In this document: in pieces, positions 46,336 through 54,663 of the stretch | Position numbering within the stretch: the first letter of the stretch is position 1 | Layout of the letters: every line of letters starts with the position of its first letter | Assembly: GCA_002840755.1 (NCBI GenBank) | Contig: PHBZ01000019.1 | Coordinates: 1-64,000, forward strand | Direction: 5' to 3' | DNA length: 64,000 nucleotides | DNA from: Chloroflexi bacterium HGW-Chloroflexi-10 | GTDB taxonomy: Bacteria > Chloroflexota > Anaerolineae > Anaerolineales > Anaerolineaceae | Notes under the pieces: model-generated | What the model was told of the DNA's origin: nothing | Databases searched by the model: none | What the model saw: the letters and a program-made list of their open reading frames with translations, nothing else | Translations under genes and position numbers: made by a program

Positions 46336-47340
46336 ATGATGAATGTGAATATGTGGTTAAAAGCGATTCAGGTTATCCCGCGAATAGATAAAGCGGAGTG
46401 GGACCGGTTGGATATCATTTCCAAATGGTTGATATCGACACGGGCTGCGGTGCTATTGATGACCTTTATTTCGGCAGCATTGGCCGGTATCTTTGCCTGG
46501 CGCGACGGTGGTTTTCATCTGGGACGTTGGGCTTTGCTGGTGGTGGGTTTGATCTTTGCACATGCCACCAATAACCTGATCAATGATCTGACTGATTACA
46601 AACGCGGCGTAGATAAGGATAACTATTTCCGCACGCAGTACGGTCCGCAGCCGTTGCAGCAAGGCCTGCTGACCATTCGTACTTTGCTAATGTATATTGC
46701 TGTGACCGGATTGATTGCTGTGGTAGCTGGCATTCCATTGGTGGTGCAAGGTGGCAGTACAGCATTGTGGTTAATGTTAGCCGGCGTGATATTTGTGCTT
46801 TTCTATACTTTCCCGCTGAAATACATTGGGTTGGGTGAAGTGGCTGTTTTGCTGATATGGGGACCATTGATGGTGGGCGGCGGTTATTTCGTGGTTACCG
46901 GCGGCTGGGACTGGAATGTGGTATGGGCCAGCCTGCCATATGCGTTAGGGCCGACAACAGTTCTATTTGGGAAACACATCGATAAGATCCAAGCGGACAG
47001 CGCCAAGAAAATCCGCACCATGCCAGTGATTTTGGGCGAGAAGGCAGCGCGTTTTACGGTGCTGGGAATGATCGCTGTGCAATATATTACAGTAATTGCG
47101 CTGGTGCTCAGTGGCTATTTTACCCCGGTGATGCTGCTGGTATTGGCCGGCCTGACGGTTATACCAAAAGTTTGGGCGATGTATAAAGACCCCAAGCCGG
47201 CTATACGTCCGGAGGCTTATGATGAGAGCATCTGGCCATTATGGTTCTCGGCGATGTCTTTTATGCATAACAAGCGCTTTGGCATGTTTTTAATGCTGGG
47301 GTTGATATTGGAAGTTGTGCTGCGGCTATGGATTTTGTAA
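46336..47340 (+). CDS. menA: UbiA-family prenyltransferase, likely menA
   Basis: 334 residues with about nine transmembrane helices. The first Asp-rich motif is NNLINDLTDYKRGVD and the second region is KHIDKIQADSAKKIRTMPV, the UbiA pattern. RTQYGPQPLQQGLLT is like MenA (1,4-dihydroxy-2-naphthoate prenyltransferase). It would attach the isoprenoid tail in menaquinone synthesis, which fits the sdh operon. Other UbiA functions (heme, chlorophyll-type) cannot be ruled out. Two adjacent ATGs (46336, 46339) follow GGGAG. Confidence 0.78.
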   Translation: MMNVNMWLKAIQVIPRIDKAEWDRLDIISKWLISTRAAVLLMTFISAALAGIFAWRDGGFHLGRWALLVVGLIFAHATNNLINDLTDYKRGVDKDNYFRTQYGPQPLQQGLLTIRTLLMYIAVTGLIAVVAGIPLVVQGGSTALWLMLAGVIFVLFYTFPLKYIGLGEVAVLLIWGPLMVGGGYFVVTGGWDWNVVWASLPYALGPTTVLFGKHIDKIQADSAKKIRTMPVILGEKAARFTVLGMIAVQYITVIALVLSGYFTPVMLLVLAGLTVIPKVWAMYKDPKPAIRPEAYDESIWPLWFSAMSFMHNKRFGMFLMLGLILEVVLRLWIL

Positions 47341-47344
47341 TGAA

Positions 47345-47402
47345 TTTGAAATCAGGAAGCAGGCAAGAGCAGTAATAAGTCAACGGGTAATCAGGAGTGA
47401 TC
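47345..47402. repeat. Dispersed CAGGAAT-type repeat copy
   Basis: Contains AATCAGGAAGCAGGCAAGAG and GTAATAAGTCAACGGG, then AATCAGGAGTGATCC. GTAATAAGT is shared with the copy at 32440. It lies just after the prenyltransferase gene. Confidence 0.55.
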
Positions 47403-47437
47403 CAATCTGGGAAATCAAAAAATCATTCAAATCAAGA

Positions 47438-48208
47438 TTAGTATTTTGTTATCGAAAGATTTTTGACTTCCAAGGTTGTTTCATGTGGGGTTGACAAGGT
47501 GCCAAACCGCAGCCTGCCATCAGGTGGAAAAGCGGCGAACTGGTTGTCAATCCAGAGTACCAAGCCAAGGCGTCCGTGTGGTGTGATGGGCGTATCAAGG
47601 ATGATTTGCTGATCCATAAAGAAACGAGCACGGTCTGGCAGACAATCCACATGGAATTCATGCCAGACCGTAACATCGGTTTGGATGTTGGAAGCTGCTT
47701 GCTTGACCAGCATGGCAACGGCCTTGCGTAGGATGCGCGCTGCTGGTGGTAAGGCCAACAAGGGGGTAAAGGGCAAAGTCAACGCCAGGATGGGGGGCGG
47801 TAGTTGAGGTGAATAAAAGGTGGAAGCCAAAAATCCTTGTGCAGGGATGGCATCATGAAAAGCCAGATGGTTGGGCGGGGCGGCATAAAAGAACCACGCA
47901 GCGTTGGGTAGGGCTGGTAGTCGACGGGCTGTGCCGCCGATACCGAGATTGGCGTTAAAGGGATCATTCCAAAATCCAAAGCCCCAGGTGCCGGAGAGTT
48001 CTGCGGCGGTACAACGCGCTTGAAGGCTGAGGGAGAGAGGCGCCTGCCACAGAAAACTGCGGCGAGGAAGCTGCATGTAATCATCAAACTGTGCCCAACG
48101 ATATACGCCAGTTGGACCGGAGGGAATTTGCATGCGTAGGTTTTGTTCTGGGGATTGTTGGGCGAGTGCCGCTGGGGTGGCGCGCGGGAAAACCGTTGGT
48201 TTCATCAT
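47438..48208 (-). CDS. Uncharacterised protein, probably a concanavalin-like beta sandwich
   Basis: 256 residues. Segments such as GTWGFGFWNDPF, AAWFFYAAPPNHLAF, TVWHEFHVDCLPDRARFFMD and GRLGLVLWIDNQFA resemble LamG/concanavalin-type jelly rolls. A clear secretion signal is absent. Two adjacent ATGs open the frame without a good ribosome site. No function recognised; a sugar-binding or hydrolase-like fold is a guess. Confidence 0.6.
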   Translation of the reverse strand: MMKPTVFPRATPAALAQQSPEQNLRMQIPSGPTGVYRWAQFDDYMQLPRRSFLWQAPLSLSLQARCTAAELSGTWGFGFWNDPFNANLGIGGTARRLPALPNAAWFFYAAPPNHLAFHDAIPAQGFLASTFYSPQLPPPILALTLPFTPLLALPPAARILRKAVAMLVKQAASNIQTDVTVWHEFHVDCLPDRARFFMDQQIILDTPITPHGRLGLVLWIDNQFAAFPPDGRLRFGTLSTPHETTLEVKNLSITKY

Positions 48209-48242
48209 TTAATTGTAGCTGCACGAATGGAAAAAGCAAAAT

Positions 48243-48281
48243 GGTTCACTTTTAAAGTGTTATCGGTTCACTTTTCAAGTT
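48243..48281 (+). promoter_or_regulatory. Repeated GGTTCACTTTT operator-like sites before the ROK gene
   Basis: GGTTCACTTTTAAAGTG (48243-48259) and GGTTCACTTTTCAAGTT (48265-48281) lie 22 bp apart, two helical turns. The first contains the palindrome CACTTTTAAAGTG. A related inverted word (TTGAAAAGT, 48318-48326) lies in the promoter spacer. This fits autoregulation by the ROK regulator. Confidence 0.6.
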
Positions 48282-48306
48282 GCGCTGACAACCAGAAAAT
48301 TGGTAC

Positions 48307-48334
48307 TTGACAATTGTTTGAAAAGTTCTATAAT
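48307..48334 (+). promoter_or_regulatory. Sigma-70-type promoter of the ROK/sugar locus
   Basis: TTGACA (48307-48312), a 16-bp spacer and TATAAT (48329-48334), about 35 bp before the ROK start. Confidence 0.78.
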
Positions 48335-48368
48335 CTGATCAACTTAGTTCAATGAATGAATAAAGAAT

Positions 48369-49571
48369 ATGGCAACTACAAGAGCTAACCGTGATTTAAT
48401 GCGAGCAATAAACCGCTCAATCATTCTGAGTACCATCAAAACCCAGGGATTGATCGCGCGCGCCGAGGTTGCGCGGGTTACAGGGCTAAGCCCGGCCAGT
48501 GTTACGGGTATCACAGCTGAATTGATAGAAGAAGGTCTAATTTACGAAAAGGCATCAGGCGATTCCAGTGGTGGAAGACCGCCTATCCTGTTAGCGATTA
48601 ATCCTCTAGGCGGCTATGTTGTCGGTATAAAGTTAATGGAAGATCATGCTATTGGCGCGTTAACTGATCTGAGTGCAACTATACTACAACGATATCAATT
48701 GCCGCTACATGATCGATCGGCTGAGCATGCGATTGAGATTATGGCAGAACTTGTAGAAAACCTGCTTATATTGGGTGCTGTATCGCGGAATAAACTAATT
48801 GGGGTTGGGGTTGGTTTGGCCGGTATTGTTGATTCGAATGAAGGTGTTTTACGGCAATCACCGTATTTTGGTTGGAGAAATTTTGCGGTACGTGATCGCT
48901 TACAACAATTGGTGGACAGCCCGGTTTGCGTCGATAATGATGTAAATACCTTTACACTTGCTGAACGCTGGTACGGTACCGGGCAAGGCGTTGATAATTT
49001 TCTGACGATTACTATAGGACGCGGCGTTGGTTTAGGCGTGGTTACCCATGGGCAATTTTATCGCGGCGTTCATGGCGGGGCCGGTGAATTGGGACATACT
49101 GTCGTCAATCCTCAAGGGCCTTTATGCGATTGCGGCAAGCATGGCTGTCTGGAAGCTTTTGTAAGTGACCCGGCATTGATAAGCCTGGCTCAGCAATCCT
49201 ATCAGGCAGGCGAGATTTCAATAAATGTGCAGAATATTGAACAAATAGTGGTTCTGGCCGATAATGGCAGCCTACCCGCGCAACGAATTATGGGAAATGC
49301 GGGAGCTATATTTGGTCAATCCATAGCTAATATGATAAATATTTTTAACCCTTCACGGATATTGGTCAGCGGAGAAGGTGTACGTAATGGAAAATGGTTT
49401 TTTAATGCCATGCATGAATCAATCCGGGTAAATACTATGCCAAGTTTGTATGCGGATGTTGATATTCGGGTGGAACCTTGGGGCGATGATGTTTGGGCGC
49501 GCGGCGCGGCAAGCCTGGTCTTGAGACAGTTGTTTGAATCACCGGTTGGTCAAGAAAACAGTTTCGGATAA
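48369..49571 (+). CDS. ROK-family transcriptional regulator (NagC/XylR type)
   Basis: 400 residues. N-terminal winged helix (GLIARAEVARVTGLSPASVT), then a ROK sugar-kinase-like domain with IGVGVGLAGIVDS, VDNDVNTFTLAE, TITIGRGVGLGVV and HGGAGELGHT. The zinc motif is CDCGKHGCLEAF. As the first gene of the alpha-glucan locus it probably represses it, with a sugar as inducer. Starts at 48369, weak ribosome site. Confidence 0.93.
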   Translation: MATTRANRDLMRAINRSIILSTIKTQGLIARAEVARVTGLSPASVTGITAELIEEGLIYEKASGDSSGGRPPILLAINPLGGYVVGIKLMEDHAIGALTDLSATILQRYQLPLHDRSAEHAIEIMAELVENLLILGAVSRNKLIGVGVGLAGIVDSNEGVLRQSPYFGWRNFAVRDRLQQLVDSPVCVDNDVNTFTLAERWYGTGQGVDNFLTITIGRGVGLGVVTHGQFYRGVHGGAGELGHTVVNPQGPLCDCGKHGCLEAFVSDPALISLAQQSYQAGEISINVQNIEQIVVLADNGSLPAQRIMGNAGAIFGQSIANMINIFNPSRILVSGEGVRNGKWFFNAMHESIRVNTMPSLYADVDIRVEPWGDDVWARGAASLVLRQLFESPVGQENSFG

Positions 49572-49693
49572 GAAAAAAATTTTAAATAAGATAATTTACT
49601 GAATGAACAAACTTAAAAAGGAGGTACACCCCAAAAACTGTTTGCAATCTGTTTTTACCTATTGTTAAAACCCTATTCGATTTGAGGAGAAAA

Positions 49694-51043
49694 ATGAAAA
49701 AGCGAAGTTCTTTGTTTATTGTATCGTTGTTGATTCTGGCAAGTTTGATATTAGCTGCCTGTACGCCACAAGCTACACCTGTTGCAAATCCCGAAGTTGT
49801 TATAGAAACTGTCGTGGTTGAGAAGGAAGTAGAAGTAAAAGTACTGATTACTCCTACCGCTGCTCCGGAGGGTCCAGTGACTATTACTTTCTGGCATGGC
49901 TATAACGCTGACGTGGAAGCAAAGTATTTGGATGAAACCATTATCCCCGCTTTTGAAGCAGAACATCCCAATGTAAAAGTTCAGTCAGTGATTATGCCCT
50001 ATGACCAATTTCGCAGAAAATTGTTAATCGCCTTATCTGGTGGTACTGCCCCGGATTTAGCACGTTTAGATATTTTATGGGTGCCTGAATTAGCTGACCA
50101 GGGCGCCTTAGCGAAAATGGAAGAAGTATTACCTGATTTTGAAGTTTATAAAGAAGAATTTTTACCTGGTCCTTTATCAACAAATTTGTATCAGGGCGAA
50201 CACTATGGTTTACCACTGGATACCAATACCCGCGTGTTAGTTTATAACAAAGCAATGTTTACCGAAGCAGGCATTGAAGCAGCGCCTGCCACCATGGATG
50301 AATTTTTAACGGCTTGTGAGAAAATTAAAGCATTGGGTGAAGACAAATATTGTTTCGCTGACGGCGGAACCTATGCCTGGGCAGTCAACCCATGGATCTG
50401 GAGTTTTGGTGGTGATGTAACCAGTGAAGATACTACAACCGCCACAGATTTCTATAATGGAGCTGCATCGGTTGCTGCGTATCAATTCCTTAAAGATGGT
50501 GTGGATAAGGGTTATGTTCATCCCGGAATACTGGGTGGTGGTGTGGATGCCTGGGGTGGCTTTGCAACCGATACAGTTGCCATGTTGTTGGAAGGTCCCT
50601 GGTTCCCGCCATTATTTGAAGGACAATTCCCCGATAAAGAATATGGAATGGCTTTAATGCCGGCTGGTGAAGGCGGTGCAGTTTCTGTGGTTGGTGGTGA
50701 GGATATTGTTCTCTTTCAACAGAGTGCCAACAAGGAAGCTGCTGCTGAATTTATGCGTTACCTGCTTTCTGAAGAAGTCCAATTGCAATTAGCCACAACT
50801 GGTCAAATGCCAGTGTTGAATAGTGCCATTGAGTCTGATTTTGTGAAGAATCATGAGTTCTTTGGAATTTTCCTTGAACAATTAAAAACTGCCAAAGCAC
50901 GAACGCCACACCCAAATTGGAGCCAGATTGAAGAAGTAATGACCAATACCGGTTCCAATATTCTTAATGGTGTTATCGATGTACAAGAGGGTTTGGATCA
51001 GGCCGTAGAACAAATCAATCCACTCCTGACAATCCCCGAATAA
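49694..51043 (+). CDS. Sugar ABC transporter substrate-binding lipoprotein
   Basis: 449 residues from the ATG at 49694 behind GAGGAG; a TTG four codons earlier lies on that site. Signal peptide with lipobox ILAAC, then a VVIETVVVEKEVEVKV linker typical of Chloroflexota lipoproteins. The mature part is a family 1 extracellular binding protein (ITFWHGYNADVEAKYLDE, LLIALSGGTAPDLARLD). Given the GH66 and GH15 genes downstream, the ligand is probably an isomaltooligosaccharide. A weak operator-like word (CTTTTTAAGTT on the minus strand near 49615) lies upstream. Confidence 0.9.
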   Translation: MKKRSSLFIVSLLILASLILAACTPQATPVANPEVVIETVVVEKEVEVKVLITPTAAPEGPVTITFWHGYNADVEAKYLDETIIPAFEAEHPNVKVQSVIMPYDQFRRKLLIALSGGTAPDLARLDILWVPELADQGALAKMEEVLPDFEVYKEEFLPGPLSTNLYQGEHYGLPLDTNTRVLVYNKAMFTEAGIEAAPATMDEFLTACEKIKALGEDKYCFADGGTYAWAVNPWIWSFGGDVTSEDTTTATDFYNGAASVAAYQFLKDGVDKGYVHPGILGGGVDAWGGFATDTVAMLLEGPWFPPLFEGQFPDKEYGMALMPAGEGGAVSVVGGEDIVLFQQSANKEAAAEFMRYLLSEEVQLQLATTGQMPVLNSAIESDFVKNHEFFGIFLEQLKTAKARTPHPNWSQIEEVMTNTGSNILNGVIDVQEGLDQAVEQINPLLTIPE

Positions 51044-51062
51044 TTATTTGTGATTGAACACC

Positions 51063-51097
51063 CGGGCGTTTTCATCGATGAAGGGTGAGAACGCCCG
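51063..51097 (+). promoter_or_regulatory. Intercistronic hairpin after the binding-protein gene
   Basis: CGGGCGTT (51063-51070) pairs with AACGCCCG (51090-51097). It sits between the binding-protein stop and the permease start without a strong T run. Such hairpins often protect the 5' transcript so that binding protein exceeds permease. Confidence 0.6.
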
Positions 51098-51113
51098 ATT
51101 AATGGAGATCAAT

Positions 51114-52010
51114 ATGAACCTGTCTTTAAAAATGCAACGGAAAATCATCCCTTACCTTTTTTTGGTCCCCGGGTTGCTATTTTTTATTGTTTTTCAAATT
51201 TATCCACTTCTTCAGGGTTTTCAGATGAGTTTTTATAATTGGTCGATCATGCCCGGGAAACCAAGCATATTTATTGGGTTGGATAATTTTGCACGCATGA
51301 TTAAAGATCCGGTGGTTTTAATTGCGGTAAAAAACACACTACTATATGCGTTGATTACAGTTCCAGGACAGATGATTTTGGCCATGATGGCTGCTGTTGT
51401 GCTACACAATCTTACACGCGGAAAGGGTTTTTTTCGGGTACTTTACTATATTCCGGTGATTACCTCCTGGGTAATTGTTTCCTTATTAATTCGATACCTG
51501 TTTAGCAGCCCGCAAGGATTGGTAAATTATTATCTGGTGGAGGTATTTCACCTGGTTGCGAAACCGATTCCCTGGTTGATTCAGGCAAAGTATGCCATGG
51601 TTCCCATCTGGTTTTTAGGGATTTGGAAGGGGATCGGTTGGTCGATGGTGATTTATATGGCTGCATTAAATGGCATACCGCTTCATTTATATGAAGCAGC
51701 TGCGATTGATGGGGCCAACGCATGGCAAAAATTTATGAAAATAACCTTGCCATTAGTCCGCCCTACGACAGTATTTACCCTGGTGGTTTTATTAATTGGC
51801 GGATTCAATGTATTTATTTCGGTTTATTTGATTACAGGAGGCGGGCCGGCTCAGCAGACAGAAGTTCTGCTCAGTTACGCCTATCACCAAGCATTTGATT
51901 TCCTGAAATTTGGTTATGGAGCGGCTGTTTCCATGGCTATGGCTGTTTTCCTGGTTTTTATAAGTTATCTGCAAATGCGCTTTTTGCGCAATCCGCAAGA
52001 AATGGCGTGA
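51114..52010 (+). CDS. Sugar ABC transporter permease 1 (MalF-like)
   Basis: 298 residues from the ATG at 51114, with GGAG six bases upstream (51104-51107); the ATG overlapping that GGAG at 51102 is rejected. Six transmembrane helices, and the EAA loop is LYEAAAIDGANAWQKFMKIT. It forms the channel with the gene at 52020. Confidence 0.92.
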   Translation: MNLSLKMQRKIIPYLFLVPGLLFFIVFQIYPLLQGFQMSFYNWSIMPGKPSIFIGLDNFARMIKDPVVLIAVKNTLLYALITVPGQMILAMMAAVVLHNLTRGKGFFRVLYYIPVITSWVIVSLLIRYLFSSPQGLVNYYLVEVFHLVAKPIPWLIQAKYAMVPIWFLGIWKGIGWSMVIYMAALNGIPLHLYEAAAIDGANAWQKFMKITLPLVRPTTVFTLVVLLIGGFNVFISVYLITGGGPAQQTEVLLSYAYHQAFDFLKFGYGAAVSMAMAVFLVFISYLQMRFLRNPQEMA

Positions 52011-52019
52011 GGTGGTTGC

Positions 52020-52856
52020 ATGTATCGTCAACAAAAACACATAAAAAACATTATTTTGTTCGTGCTTGCAGCATTAGGCGCTGCCATTATGATTTTTCCA
52101 TTTTTATGGATGGTTTCGAATGCTTTGAAGGAAAATGTGTTTGTTATTGAATATCCACCACAATTGATTCCTGACAATCCTTCTTTTGGCAATTTTGTAC
52201 GGGCATGGACCTCCAACAAATTTCAATTGTATTTTCTGAATTCCTCGATTGTAGCCATCTCATCCACGGCTTTAACCGTTCTTTTCTCGGCTATGACAGC
52301 TTATGCTTTTGCACGTTTTCAATTCCGATTTAAAGAATTTCTGTTTGTGGTTATCTTGCTAGTTTTAATGGTTCCAGATATGATCACGATAATTCCGCGA
52401 TTTCAACTGGCAAAGGCGCTGGGGTTGAGAGATAGTCTTTGGGGATTGGTGGTTGTGTATGTGGCCGGCGGTGTATCGATGAACACCTTTTTACTGCGTG
52501 GATTTTTTGAGTCGCTTCCCAGGGAATTGGAAGAAGCTATGTTAATTGATGGCGGCAATTATTTGACTGTCTTTTTCAGGATGGTTTTGCCATTATCTAA
52601 ACCAGCACTGGCAACTGTGACCATTTTTTCATTCATGGGGAATTGGGATGAATTTACCTGGGCATTAACCGCAGTAGATAACCCATTAAAACGGACCTTG
52701 CCAATAGCCATTTATTCTTTTCAGGGTCAACATGGTACAGAATGGGGGTTGGTGTTTGCAGCCATGTTAATTGCTTTGGTGCCAATTATGATTGTATTTT
52801 TATCGATGCAAAAATATTTTGTGAGCGGATTAACAACGGGTGCTTTCAAAGGGTAA
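52020..52856 (+). CDS. Sugar ABC transporter permease 2 (MalG-like)
   Basis: 278 residues, six transmembrane helices, and the EAA loop LEEAMLIDGGNYLTVFFRMV. Starts at 52020 behind GAGGTGG, 10 bp after permease 1. No ATPase gene is in the cluster, so a shared MsmK/MalK-type ATPase elsewhere must power it. Confidence 0.92.
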   Translation: MYRQQKHIKNIILFVLAALGAAIMIFPFLWMVSNALKENVFVIEYPPQLIPDNPSFGNFVRAWTSNKFQLYFLNSSIVAISSTALTVLFSAMTAYAFARFQFRFKEFLFVVILLVLMVPDMITIIPRFQLAKALGLRDSLWGLVVVYVAGGVSMNTFLLRGFFESLPRELEEAMLIDGGNYLTVFFRMVLPLSKPALATVTIFSFMGNWDEFTWALTAVDNPLKRTLPIAIYSFQGQHGTEWGLVFAAMLIALVPIMIVFLSMQKYFVSGLTTGAFKG

Positions 52857-52859
52857 ACC

Positions 52860-54659
52860 ATGGGTGTCCGTGTTTTTCGTATCGCATTGTGTATTTTAAT
52901 GGTTGGGTTGGGTGCGTGTACGCCCAATTCTTCTCCAAATCCAATAGAGGAAAGGGTTATAAACCCTGTTTCTTCTCCAAAACCAATTGAGGAAGAAGTT
53001 ATGAGCCCTGTATTTAACACACCAGTAATCCAATTTTCTAAAGCAATGTACCAACCCGGCCAGCCGGTTGATGTGATAGTTGATTTACAAATCGGTGAAC
53101 CATTGCTCCAAAAAGCAACTATAAGGATAGAGATTACCCATCTGAACCAGGCGTTAAAGGTATTTGAAGAGGTCCTTGAAGAAGGGAAACAATCCTGGAA
53201 ACTGGCATATTCCTGGATGCCGCCTTTGGAAGCGCCACAGGGATATGGTATTGACGTGAGTGTGTTGGATTCTTCCGGGAATGTGGTTACTTCTGTTTCG
53301 GATGGATTTGACGTTTTGAATCGGTGGACTGAAACTCCACGATATGGTTTTTTGGTGAATTACGCACCTGGACGCCAGGATGCTGCTGAGACTATGGAGA
53401 TCCTTACAAAGTACCATATCAATGGATTACAGTTCTATGATTGGATGTACCGGCATGAACAGTTTTTGACAGATGAGGAACCATACCAGGATTTATTAGG
53501 CCGGGAGCTTTCCATTGAAAGTATAAAACGGCTCATAAGTGCAGCACACAATCAAAATATGGCAGCCATGCCGTATACAGCTGTATATGGTGCCTCCAAA
53601 GCTTTTTATGAAGAGCATCCGGATTGGGTCGTTTATCAAAGAAATGGTCAGCCACATTGGTTTGGCGAAGACTTTATGGTGATTATGGATCCACGCCCGC
53701 AAAGTGCCTGGACGAACCATCTCATGCAGCAATTTGCCAGTATTCTGGATCAAACAGAATTTGATGGCATTCATCTGGACCAATATGGGGATCCAAAAAT
53801 CGGGTATGACGCCGCGGGTAATTCGTATCATTTGGACGAAGTATTGGCAGCAATGATTAATGAAACCCAAATAATGGTTGAAGCTAAGAGAGATAATGGT
53901 GCTGTGGTCTTTAATGCGGTTACCAACTGGCCGATCGAAAAAGTAGCACCGGCCAATCAGGATCTGGTTTATATTGAGGTATGGGCACCCTATACGAATT
54001 TTAACGAATTGGGGCAATTGGTGGTGCAAGCGCAGAACGAGAGCGAAGGGAAACCGGTAGTGATTGCCGCCTATATTGATCCGGCACACGAAACCAATGC
54101 TTTACTGATGGATGCTATCATCTTTTCAAACGGTGGCAGCCGTATTGAATTGGGTGAAAAAGGGGGGTACCTGGCGGATCCATATTTTCCAAAATATAAA
54201 CAACCTTCCGCAAAGCTGAGTGAACTTTTACAACGTTATTACGCATTTACAATACGTTATCAGGATTGGTTTGGACCCAGGACGATGGCCGAAAAATTAT
54301 TCAGCTATAAAAATGTGAAGATTGAAGGATATGAAACCAATCCGGCAATGATACAAGATAAGATCATGGTTGTTGGACGTAGGAATGAAAATGGAATGGC
54401 GATTAGTCTGGTTAATATGCTGGGGATTGGGTCTGGGCAGTGGACTGAAGCTGTTTCAGGCATGCCCCAGGAGTTACAGAATTTGAAAGTCAATGTGAAA
54501 TTGGATGGAAAAAGTGTACAAAATATTTATTTCGCCTCTCCGGACAGTATGGAAATGGCGTTACAAGCCATTCCTTTTGAACAGAATGGCACACAGGTCA
54601 CATTTCAGGTTCCGGATCTGAAAATCTGGAGTTTATTGATGTTGGAATGGAGTAAATAG
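52860..54659 (+). CDS. GH66-like dextranase / isomaltooligosaccharide-forming lipoprotein
   Basis: 599 residues. Signal peptide with lipobox VGLGAC, so it is held at the outer face of the membrane. After a short repeated linker comes a beta-rich domain (about 45-150), then the GH66 TIM barrel with NGLQFYDWMYRHEQ, FDGIHLDQYGDP (candidate nucleophile Asp307) and VYIEVWAP (candidate acid/base Glu373). The 66-residue spacing is close to that in Streptococcus mutans dextranase (Asp385/Glu453). A C-terminal beta domain ends it. GH66 enzymes cut alpha-1,6-glucan (dextran) or cyclise its products. The ATG is 3 bp after the permease stop. Confidence 0.87.
   Translation: MGVRVFRIALCILMVGLGACTPNSSPNPIEERVINPVSSPKPIEEEVMSPVFNTPVIQFSKAMYQPGQPVDVIVDLQIGEPLLQKATIRIEITHLNQALKVFEEVLEEGKQSWKLAYSWMPPLEAPQGYGIDVSVLDSSGNVVTSVSDGFDVLNRWTETPRYGFLVNYAPGRQDAAETMEILTKYHINGLQFYDWMYRHEQFLTDEEPYQDLLGRELSIESIKRLISAAHNQNMAAMPYTAVYGASKAFYEEHPDWVVYQRNGQPHWFGEDFMVIMDPRPQSAWTNHLMQQFASILDQTEFDGIHLDQYGDPKIGYDAAGNSYHLDEVLAAMINETQIMVEAKRDNGAVVFNAVTNWPIEKVAPANQDLVYIEVWAPYTNFNELGQLVVQAQNESEGKPVVIAAYIDPAHETNALLMDAIIFSNGGSRIELGEKGGYLADPYFPKYKQPSAKLSELLQRYYAFTIRYQDWFGPRTMAEKLFSYKNVKIEGYETNPAMIQDKIMVVGRRNENGMAISLVNMLGIGSGQWTEAVSGMPQELQNLKVNVKLDGKSVQNIYFASPDSMEMALQAIPFEQNGTQVTFQVPDLKIWSLLMLEWSK
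52929..53012 (+). repeat. 42-bp tandem duplication in the GH66 lipoprotein linker
   Basis: Two units (52929-52970 and 52971-53012), both starting TCTTCTCCAAA and sharing most bases, encode SSPNPIEERVINPV and SSPKPIEEEVMSPV. In frame, so the linker is lengthened without a shift. Confidence 0.82.
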
Positions 54660-54663
54660 CAGT

